From contig MU631824.1 in the NCBI GenBank assembly GCA_026770615.1, forward strand, positions 23,238 to 33,239: 10,002 nucleotides of DNA. Reading direction: 5' to 3'. Positions 1 through 5,282 of this stretch are shown here, piece after piece (the stretch's first letter is position 1; each line of letters begins with the position of its first letter). Made by a program: the position numbers and the translations under genes. The notes below the pieces were generated by a model, which did no database searches, was not told the origin of the DNA, and saw nothing but the letters and a program-made list of their open reading frames with translations. This stretch comes from Pavlovales sp. CCMP2436. Lineage: Eukaryota; Haptophyta; Pavlovophyceae; Pavlovales.

Positions 1-300
1 CCACCCCCCCATTTTGCGCAGGTCCTTACCGGTGTCGTCGACACGAGTGCACGCGCCAGTCGCTTCTGGCTTCGTCCGCTCGCCTTCTTGCAGCGCAGGG
101 ACGCAGCAAAAAAAGCACGGGAAGCCCGGGAGCGCGCCGTGGTCACGACAGCCGCAGCAGCGGCGGGAAGCGGGGTGCACTCCCGCGCCTCGCCACAGGC
201 CCAGGGCGCCGGGGCAGCTGTGGCGGCAGCCGCGGCGGTGGCCACGGCCACGCGCGAGGGCAACGGTGGCTCAGCGCGCGGTACGCCGCCGCGAAAATGA
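1..300 (+). CDS. Possible 3'-terminal exon of an alanine-rich hypothetical protein (partial)
   Basis: The first frame is open from the left edge to a TGA at 298-300, about 99 codons, so the start lies outside the window. The product begins with a moderately hydrophobic stretch, then has a charged helix (KKAREARERA, from about residue 38) and a long Ala/Gly/Ser-rich tail with runs of alanine, ending in a basic TPPRK. Third codon positions are strongly G/C, as expected for a gene in this GC-rich DNA. A pyrimidine-rich run followed by CAG at about 18-20 resembles a 3' splice site, so the exon may begin near 21. An AATAAA at 396-401 could be its polyadenylation signal. No domain is recognised. 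A competing frame starting at 14 overlaps it. The low-complexity composition could also arise by chance in GC-rich sequence. Confidence 0.35.
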   Translation, partial: PPPHFAQVLTGVVDTSARASRFWLRPLAFLQRRDAAKKAREARERAVVTTAAAAAGSGVHSRASPQAQGAGAAVAAAAAVATATREGNGGSARGTPPRK

Positions 301-647
301 AGCTGCTCGTGTTCTAGACTCTAGACTTATCTACGGCATAGATATAGCAAGCGCCGCGGTGTGACGCTTGCATACGTGATATTACAAGGCTTCAGAATAA
401 AACACCGCCAGCTCGAGAACCCCCCTTCATTCAAAAAAATGTAGGTAGCTCTTTTGTGCTTCAGCCTGTTCTCTTTTCCAAATTTCAAAGGCGGCTCTCC
501 GAGGCCGCCAAACATTTTACTTTTGAAAACAGGCAGGCGCTGGCTGTTTTCCTCAAGGCGGGGCGCATCGTTGCGCTCGCAGCGCCAACGAGTGTTCGCA
601 TAAAGAGCTGCAGTATCGCGCAAGCTAAGCAGACGCTCGGCAGTTTG
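301..647. other. Intergenic stretch with possible poly(A) signal and decayed duplicated flank
   Basis: No convincing gene is present. The left part is AT-richer and holds AATAAA at 396-401. A short GC hairpin (GGCGGC at 490-495 with GCCGCC at 504-509) precedes an AT-rich patch. From about 647 leftward to about 545, the minus strand resembles, with many changes, the sequence that follows the stop codon of ankyrin copies B, C and D (for example a degenerate match around 560-605). This is the decayed downstream flank of copy A. Confidence 0.4.
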
Positions 648-836
648 TCACGCGGCCGGCTGCGCAGCACGCAAGTACTCCACCACCGCGCCCCGCGGCA
701 TGCCCGTTTTCCACAGCCGACGGGCAACCGTGCTCGTGGGCGATACGCAGCATCTCGAGATGCCCTCGATAAACCATTGTGGCAGGTGTCGCTGTCCCAC
801 GGGCAGCCGTGCTCGTGCACGTAGCGCGAGCATCTG
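648..836 (-). pseudogene. Ankyrin-repeat gene copy A, C-terminal fragment, frameshifted
   Basis: On the minus strand, two units of the 27-residue ankyrin-like repeat are readable, with the signature HEHGCPWDSDTC followed by RGHLEMLRIAHEHGCP, then GHAA and a terminal VVEYLRAAQPAA before TGA (648-650). No single frame covers it. The repeat signatures near 801 and 722 are 79 bp apart instead of the regular 81, so 2 bp are missing. The last unit lacks the MNLFACR-type segment present in copies C and D. A few extra bases then bring the tail into another frame. At its 5' side (about 836-840) it is fused directly to the downstream flank of copy B, so the F-box and most repeats are absent. It is a dead gene fragment. 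Confidence 0.75.
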
Positions 837-883
837 GTTGACGCGGCTGCACTGCGCGAGCTTCGCAGCCGCTCGACTGCTCC
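837..883 (-). repeat. Downstream flank of ankyrin copy B, joined to copy A
   Basis: Read on the minus strand, this segment follows the TGA of copy B and matches the post-stop sequence of copies C (from about 4649) and D (from about 6223), including the stretch that starts gagcagtcgagcggctgcga in C. The match stops at about 836, where repeat-coding sequence of copy A begins. The junction lies in a GCGCTACG/GCACGAG-like stretch, consistent with recombination at short homology. Confidence 0.55.
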
Positions 884-1210
884 TCACGCGGCCGGCTGTG
901 CAGCGAGCACGTACTCTACCACCGCGACATGCCCGTAGTCCTCAGCCACCGCACGGCATTCGTAAATATTGATCGGGTAGCCGTGCTCGTGCGCGTACCA
1001 CAGCACCTCGAGGTGCCCTTCCTCCGCAGCACTGTGGCAGGTGCCGCTGTCTCACGGGTAGTCGTGCTCGTGTGCAAAGTGCAGCACCTCGAAGTGCCCT
1101 CCCGAAGCAGCCGCGGCGCAGGTGTTGCGGTCCCATGGGCAGTCGTGCTCGTGCGCGTACCGCAGCACCTCGAGGTGCCCTCCACAAGCAGCCAGTGACT
1201 GGTGCTGACG
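884..1210 (-). pseudogene. Ankyrin-repeat gene copy B, 5'-truncated, one in-frame TGA
   Basis: The minus strand encodes three 27-residue ankyrin-like units (GGHLEVLRYAHEHDCPWD and variants), whose equivalent points on the plus strand are at 1001, 1082 and 1163, exactly 81 bp apart. They are followed by the family's C-terminal cap, INIYECRAVAEDYGHVAVVEY, and a QPAA-TGA end at 884-886. The frame is intact from about 1210 to 884 except for a TGA at 1052-1054. It falls where the other units have TGG (the W of CPWD), a single-base nonsense change. Upstream of about 1210 the similarity to copies C and D ends mid-gene: no F-box or N-terminal region is seen, although the frame stays open to 1258. Ankyrin repeats bind proteins, and in intact F-box members they would choose the ubiquitination substrate. 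This copy is very probably nonfunctional. Confidence 0.75.
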
Positions 1211-1503
1211 CACCCGCTGACGCGCCCGCTGTCGAGGTTTCGCTGTTGTCGCAGACACTGCAGGTTTTGCTGCCGGCGCTGCCGCTGCTAGTTCTCTTTC
1301 AAGACGCGAGCGAGTCTATCCCAGAGTTCATCACCAGGGTAATCAGTCTACTGGCGAACTGGGTAGGCAAACCCGGCAAACACTCAAGGAGTGATGAGAG
1401 CAGCAGTGGTAACGACGACGGGAAAAGAAACTGGCGGGCGCGGCCTGACGCGATGACGGCAACTTTGGCGAGGACTGGCACCTTCGGCATCTCAACGATA
1501 TAA
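1211..1503 (+). CDS. Doubtful open frame, unrecognised
   Basis: A plus-strand frame is open through the antisense of copy B and continues to a TAA at 1501-1503. Only the part after about 1200 lies outside the ankyrin fragment. It reads as an Ala/Asp/Pro stretch, then a leucine-rich hydrophobic segment (LLSQTLQVLLPALPLLVLF) that could be one membrane helix, then IPEFITRVISLLANWVG and a polar Ser/Asn/Asp/Lys/Arg-rich tail. No family is recognised and no start codon or promoter supports it. The alternation of a hydrophobic and a charged segment is mildly protein-like, but a chance frame is equally possible. Confidence 0.15.
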
Positions 1504-2130
1504 TCGTTTGTCAGTAGTGGGCATTCAGCGCACAAGCGCAGCTGAAGGTACCTGCGGGCACGGCGGATTCACTCGCGAGAGTGACGTCGTTATGAACCGA
1601 CGATGACGGGTCTCGAGCGGGATAAATTTTAAAGAACTAACGTTGACGAAAGCTAACTAACGTTGACTCGCGCTGGGGCTGGAAAGCATATCGCGCAATT
1701 CCTGGGCTCCGCAGGCTGCGCTGCGGAATTATAGCAAGCTAAATGACCCCCGAGTTATTTGGGCGCGCGCAGAGCTTGTGCGGCTGGACGAGCGGAGCCA
1801 CGCGCAATGCGAGAACGCGTATGGCGCGAAATACCGAATACCACGGCAAGGAGGGTCTACAGTGGCGCGGAATAACCCCGTGCTTGCCCCTTAATTTCCT
1901 TACTTTTCGTTTGATCCCTGTGTCGGGTCTGCGCCTAAGTCTTAGCCGCATCTGTTATTAATATTATATTAAGAGCGCCAACGCCTGGCCGCGGCGGAAC
2001 AAGCGGCGCAAATGCACGCGCGCGCGGCTACTATGTAGAATTTTAAGATGCCCAGTCCTTTGATGGTCGTGCCGCTTGGCAAGTCCACTGCACGTGGAAA
2101 GGCGCAACGGTTGCAATAAATAAATAAAAA
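1504..2130. other. Intergenic stretch without a supported gene
   Basis: Several short frames exist on both strands, but none looks like a protein. The visible structure is small: a 13-bp direct repeat aactaacgttgac at 1635-1647 and 1655-1667; an inverted AATTCC/GGAATT pair around 1696-1731 enclosing a GC hairpin; an AT-rich patch at about 1955-1975; and an AATAAATAAATAAAAA run at about 2116-2131 just before repeat R. The block at about 1970-2040 weakly resembles 8846-8910. Confidence 0.5.
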
Positions 2131-2438
2131 ATGGAAGCAGCAGGGCTCATTCGAGTGCCTGCGCAAAAGCCGGCTCTTAGAAAGCCCCGCAGGGCCCCCG
2201 GGGGCCCCGCCGGAGGCGCCTATGTGACTAACATATAACTAACTTGTCACACAGCCCGGGGGCCCACGGGGCCCCACGGATACCGCGGATAATCCCCGTA
2301 CGTTACGCCTTTTCTAAGAGCCGGCGCAAAAGGCGGCGGTTGGTAGCTTACCTGTGTTTGCTAAATGCATCTGCGGCGAGACGGCGATTATGTACCCTAC
2401 CGATCAATTATAAGTCGCCGTCGCGCGCCAGTTTCACA
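2131..2438 (-). repeat. Dispersed repeat R, copy 1 (interrupted)
   Basis: The sequence from atggaagcagcagggctcat at 2131 to gccagtttcaca ending at 2438 matches the reverse complement of 5193-5040, apart from the 155-bp insertion at 2170-2324 and small indels around 2350-2375. Both copies are preceded by an A/T-rich run. On the right the match stops at 2438, exactly where the AT-rich island starts. R also lies just upstream of ankyrin gene D in copy 2, so it may be an old gene-flanking region carried by duplication rather than a transposon. No coding role is clear. Confidence 0.75.
2170..2324. mobile_element. MITE-like element, 14-bp TIRs and 8-bp target duplication
   Basis: A 155-bp insertion starts ccggctcttagaaa (2170-2183) and ends with its exact reverse complement (2311-2324). 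It is flanked by perfect 8-bp direct repeats cgcaaaag at 2162-2169 and 2325-2332. The related copy of repeat R at 4979-5193 has the uninterrupted site, with a single cgcaaaag, so insertion rather than deletion is directly supported. The interior is GC-rich with G/C-run palindromes (around 2190-2210 and 2255-2275) and has no open frame, so it is non-autonomous. An 8-bp duplication is typical of hAT-type and a few other cut-and-paste families. The terminal bases are not a textbook hAT end, so the family is left open. Confidence 0.88.
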
Positions 2439-2456
2439 CATTTATATCAACAATAG

Positions 2457-3398
2457 TGTTGTACCACATTCATACGACTTTATTCTTTCCATAGGCTTGC
2501 GACTATTCTCGATTCACCGATGCCTTTCGAATTTGAATTTATACGAGGTTTATCGTTTGATTTCCAAAACGTCCCAGGGATTATGTCTGTCAATGTAGAT
2601 ATTCACACATTCAGCACACATTTGGACTACCTAACTGTTGATAATGTCGAATATTTATTATCTGGTGTTACACAATTTGAATTTACGGTATCAAAAACTC
2701 GATTATTAACGATATATATCAATGGATATAGTGCTTAACTTCAATTAACCAAATCAATCAACATAATTGGTAAGTACAATATAAAACTTCATCAACAAAA
2801 AAATACACCTGGCGAGGCATTCACAAATGTCAAGATGTGGAGAAAATCTGTGACGTCTAACCGACTATCAACAGAATATTTAAATTACAATGAGGAATAT
2901 AAAACATTGGCAACTTATATACGTCCAACAAAGCCAATAACATTACTTTATAAAAATGGAATGGATAAAGATAATCTTGTTGTTGGCTCTAACGTTTTGA
3001 TTTCACGTACAGGGTCGTCGAATTTTGCTATTCCGTATAACGAACATGCTATAGGTGCCGATAGTAGGCAAGACGGTGCTGCGTGTTTGGTTAGCTTACC
3101 ATCAGATGCTTACATTACGGGCTTATATTTAACATGCTCTGATACAGTCGCGTTTGGTCATTTAAAATCGTTCGGTGACCCTAATCAAACGCTTACCATC
3201 GGCCAAAGTGCGTTTACTATTATATTTGACATTCTAATAACTTCGCGATTTTCTTTGTCAGATCTAAAAAAGGATATCGGTGGAATATCAATTTTTTTTA
3301 ATTTTATTGCGAAAGGTCTTCAAAATTTGGGTCAACTCGCAAAAATCATCAACGATTCGATAAAAAAGAATTTGATAATCCACCAGTTGAAGCAGTGA
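2457..3398 (+). pseudogene. Unrecognised open frame with one internal stop, in AT-rich island
   Basis: One reading frame is open from 2457 to a TGA at 3396-3398, apart from a single TAA at 2736-2738. ATG codons stand at 2520 and 2835. The upstream part (72 codons from 2520) includes FEFEFIRGLSFDF and ends LLTIYINGYSA. The downstream part (187 codons from 2835) includes EYKTLATYIRPTKPITLLYK, then SRQDGAACLVSLPSDAY, a possible hydrophobic stretch ITGLYLTCSDTVAF and a C-terminal FIAKGLQNLGQL. The frame also stays open between the TAA and 2835, so this may be one gene with a nonsense mutation or two adjacent genes. After about 3355 the likely coding signal moves to other frames (EFDNPPVEAVNDG in one, DVKIYSSDSGNE in the next), which suggests further frameshifts. 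I do not recognise the family. A structural or accessory protein of an integrated virus-like element is a guess only. Confidence 0.45.
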
Positions 3399-3509
3399 AT
3401 GATGGCAGCAAAATCGGTTGGATATATTATTTGGCGGGTCTGATGTCAAGATTTATTCATCAGATAGTGGTAACGAAATTGGTATTATATCAATTATATC
3501 TATCGTGGC

Positions 3510-3680
3510 CATGCGCAGCTGCTGCTCGCGCGCTTGAGCGCGCTGGCCCCGATCGCTGCCCAGCTTGGGAACACGACAAACAGCAACCAGCAGATCATCT
3601 CCCTAAACGCCCTTGCCCGGGCACACTACCGGAGATCCATCGGCACGCGCGGTGGCGCCCAAGCCAGCGCAGCCGACTAA
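3510..3680 (+). pseudogene. C-terminal fragment of retroelement-type endonuclease protein
   Basis: This 56-codon piece in frame with HAQLLLARLSALAPIAAQLG ends ...SAAD with a TAA at 3678-3680. Its first codons are identical to the last codons of the protein running off the right edge of the window (9560-10002), so it is the C-terminus of another copy of that protein. It has no start of its own and cannot encode a functional enzyme. The sequence is helical, Ala/Leu-rich at first and Gln/Asn-rich in the middle. Confidence 0.7.
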
Positions 3681-3718
3681 GGCACGCAGCAGGCAATGGG
3701 CGACGCAGCGCTCAGACC

Positions 3719-3763
3719 AGCAAAACATTCAGAACAGTCAGACGCCAGCTTGAGTCCCTATCA
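3719..3763 (-). repeat. Element end, inverted match to 9126-9170
   Basis: Read on the minus strand, this 45-bp block matches 9126-9170 at 40 of 45 positions, including TGATAGG, TCAAGCTGG and TGTTCTGAATGTT. It is the last 45 bp of the truncated element apart from a few bases before the target duplication. It behaves as the right terminus of an element whose left terminus is at 9126. Confidence 0.7.
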
Positions 3764-3774
3764 GTCAATATATC

Positions 3775-4648
3775 GTGGAGCCAAACGTTATTTATTACGC
3801 GTGTGAGCGCATGCCCGGCTTCTTGCTGAATCTGTCGCGAACGCTCCGCCTCGCCGCGTCCGTCGGCTGCGTGGGCGCCCTCGAGGAGCTGGTCGACCAC
3901 CTGCTGTGCGAGCTCACGGTGGACGCGTGCACGGCCGCTGCTGAGAAAGGGCAGTTGGGTGCGCTGACCTGGCTCCGCTCGCGCGGCTGCCATTGGAACA
4001 GCAAAACCAGCTGGTGCGCTGCTGGGGGAGGGCACCTCGAGGTGCTGCAGTACGCGCACGAGCACGGCTGTCCGTGGGACATCAACACCTGCGCCACGGC
4101 TGCTTCGGGAGGGCACCTCGAGTTGCTGCGGTAGGCGCACGAGCATGATTGCCCGTGGGACAGCCACACCTGCGGCCATGCTGCTTGTGAAGGGCACCTC
4201 GAGGTGCTGCGGTACGCGCACGAGCATGACTGCCCGTGGGACAGCGACACCTGCAACAATGCTGCTCACGAAGGGCACCTCGACGTACTGCGGTACGCGC
4301 ACGAGCATGACTGCCCGTGGGACAGCGACACCTGCAACAATGCTGCTCACGGAGGGCACCTCGAGGTGCTGCGGTACGCACACGAGCACGACTGCCCGTG
4401 GGATAGCAGCGCCTACCACTATGCTGCTATGGGAGGGCATATCGAGATGCTGCGGTACGCGCACGAGCATGACTGCCCGTGGAATAGCAGCACCTGCCAC
4501 TATGCTGCTTGGGAAGGGCACCTCGAGGTGCTGCGGTACGCGCACGAGCACGGCTGCCCGATGGATTTGTTTGCATGCCGTAGACTAGCTGTGATATATT
4601 GGCACGCCGCGGTGATCGAGTATTTGCTCGCTGCGCACGGCCGCGTGA
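3775..4648 (+). pseudogene. F-box/ankyrin gene copy C, N-terminus lost, one in-frame TAG
   Basis: Similarity to copy D starts at about 3795 (ACERMPGF against AWEDMPSF in D) and continues through LRLAASVGCVGALEELVDHL and CTAAAEKGQLGALTWLRSRG. The F-box and true start are missing. The frame merely runs leftward into AT-rich sequence. Seven 27-residue ankyrin-like units follow, with the GHL point of each at 4031, 4112, 4193, 4274, 4355, 4436 and 4517, then the cap MDLFACRRLAV...AAVIEYLLAA. The frame is broken only by TAG at 4132-4134, where sister units have TAC (the Y of LRYAHEH). At the end, 2 bp are missing relative to copy B near 4638, so the shared TGA (4646-4648) is out of frame and the frame would run on to 4878 through GT-rich repeats. 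Intact relatives would present substrates to an SCF-type ubiquitin ligase. This copy lacks the F-box needed to join one. Confidence 0.8.
4031..4597 (+). repeat. Seven-unit 81-bp tandem array (27-residue ankyrin-like repeats)
   Basis: The units are exactly 81 bp long and most differ at few positions (ggcacctcgaggtgctgcgg is almost invariant), so the array has been homogenised recently at DNA level. Canonical ankyrin repeats have 33 residues. This 27-residue form, with GHLEVLRYAHEHxCPWDSxTCxxAA, has a shortened loop and a conserved Cys pair, as in repeat families of algae, oomycetes and some giant viruses. Confidence 0.88.
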
Positions 4649-4807
4649 GGAGCAGTCGAGCGGCTGCGAAGCTCGCGCGGTGCAGCCGCGTCAGCCAGGT
4701 GCACGCGCTGCGAACGCTTGCTGGCGTCGCATGCAACGACGCGCAAGCTGGCCACGCACCTGCTCCTCGGCCACTGCTGCCGTTCATGTCTCGGCGCGCA
4801 GCCAGTG
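4649..4807 (+). repeat. Duplicated downstream flank, partner of 6223-6385
   Basis: After the ankyrin cap, copies C and D share about 160 bp (for example ggctgcgaagctcgcgcggt, then a stretch containing gctggcgtcgcatgca, then ctcctcggccactgctg). High similarity beyond the stop shows that C and D arose by DNA duplication. Fragments of the same flank follow copies A and B on the other strand. Confidence 0.8.
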
Positions 4808-4835
4808 GGAGGGTGGGGGGAGGCTGGGGTGGGTT

Positions 4836-4940
4836 GCGGTGTGTGTGTTTCTGTGTCTGTGTCTGTGTCTATGTCTGAGTGTCCGTGGGTATGATGTGTG
4901 GGGTGGTGTGTGTGTGTGTGTGTGTGCTTGGAGGGGGGGG
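4836..4940 (+). repeat. GT-rich microsatellite with purine run
   Basis: Imperfect TGTGTC/TGTGTT repeats (about 4838-4875) are followed by a pure (GT)n tract at about 4905-4927 and a G run with one A around 4930-4941. Simple-sequence DNA of this sort is typical of eukaryotic chromosomes. It encodes cysteine/valine runs if read through from copy C, which is not plausible protein. Confidence 0.85.
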
Positions 4941-4978
4941 GAGTATAGCGTCGACAGTCAGAGTGGACAGTGTGGTAT

Positions 4979-5193
4979 TCGGCGATCGGCGCGCTTCTCG
5001 CCGCGGAGGCCGATCCAGGAGCTGGCTGAGTGATTAGTGATTGTGAAACTGGCGCGCGACGGCGACTTATATTTGATCGGTGGGTTACATCATCGCCGTC
5101 TCGCCGCATACGGCATAGGCATCTGGTACACTTAGTTAAGCTACCAACAGCCGCCTTTTGCGCAGGCACTCGAATGAGCCCTGCTGCTTCCAT
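4979..5193 (+). repeat. Dispersed repeat R, copy 2 (uninterrupted)
   Basis: This is the longest copy. Its right part (5040-5193) is the reverse complement of copy 1 (2131-2438 without the insertion), and its left part (4979-5100) matches copy 3 at 7114-7216. It begins with a GATCGGC...GCCGATC inverted repeat (about 4984-5015). It ends about 90 bp before the ATG of gene D, so it may contain that gene's promoter. A CTTATATTT motif at about 5065 is the only TATA-like element. The uninterrupted cgcaaaag site here (on the minus strand, near 5155-5162) is the empty site for the element in copy 1. Confidence 0.75.
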
Positions 5194-5282
5194 TATTTTT
5201 AAATAATGTTTTGCTCAGATCGCTCCCGACTCTCGCCTCGTCCAGCTCGCTCCGCCTCCATCTTCCTCGACCCTGCCAGAGA
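5194..5282 (+). promoter_or_regulatory. Pyrimidine-rich leader upstream of gene D
   Basis: After an AT-rich patch (5192-5215) the sequence is rich in C and T (gctcccgactctcgcctcgt and similar) up to the ATG at 5283, resembling a 5' untranslated leader with pyrimidine-rich initiation sites. No defined transcription factor site is seen. The assignment rests on position and composition only. Confidence 0.3.

Larger units (their letters stand above)
3509..3770 (+). mobile_element. 5'-truncated insertion of the element also seen at 9126-10002
   Basis: A GC-rich 262-bp segment interrupts the AT-rich island. It is flanked by the 8-bp direct repeat tatcgtgg at 3501-3508 and 3771-3778. Its start matches the last bases of the window: 3507-3531 equals 9978-10002 exactly, and 3504-3531 at 27 of 28. 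It therefore continues the coding frame that leaves the window at 10002, supplying its C-terminus (3510-3680) and about 90 bp of 3' sequence. Two bases of the target duplication overlap the element start, as often seen at 5'-truncated retroelement insertions. Removing it rejoins the AT-rich island to the start of copy C in one open frame. Confidence 0.75.
2439..3794 (+). other. AT-rich island of foreign-looking composition
   Basis: From 2439 the sequence switches abruptly from GC-rich to AT-rich (hand count: 16 of 60 bases G/C at 2641-2700, against 43 of 60 at 4021-4080) and switches back at about 3795, where ankyrin copy C begins. The segment 3509-3770 inside it is a later GC-rich insertion. 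The island carries plus-strand open frames whose residue use (many N, I, Y, K, S, T) differs from the alanine- and arginine-rich products around it. Such islands often derive from integrated viruses, virophage- or polinton-like elements, or organelle DNA. Nothing here identifies which. Confidence 0.6.

Noticed and set aside
2116..2131. AATAAATAAATAAAAA as the poly(A) tail of a SINE or retrocopy
   Set aside because: No retrocopy body or target duplication was found next to it. It could equally be a polyadenylation signal or a simple AT-rich tract.
2769..2775. GGTAAGT as an intron donor joining the two AT-rich frames
   Set aside because: It is a good match to a 5' splice site, but it lies after the TAA at 2736 so would not bypass it, and no convincing acceptor with a continuing frame was found.
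3712..4551. Long minus-strand open frame (279 codons) through ankyrin copy C
   Set aside because: It is the antisense of the 81-bp repeat array. A period divisible by three keeps antisense frames open, and the product is a repetitive artefact (LVRVPQHLEVPF).
4031..4597. CRISPR-like regular array
   Set aside because: The regular spacing is a coding ankyrin repeat without unique spacers, in eukaryotic-type DNA.
4649..4878. C-terminal extension of copy C to the stop at 4878
   Set aside because: It exists only because 2 bp are missing near 4638. The sequence matches the noncoding flank of the other copies and ends in Cys/Val runs from GT repeats.
4585..5193. 202-codon minus-strand frame over the GT microsatellite and repeat R
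   Set aside because: Its Thr/His-rich middle is the translated microsatellite. The similarity of its start to a frame in R copy 1 is explained by DNA-level repeat similarity.
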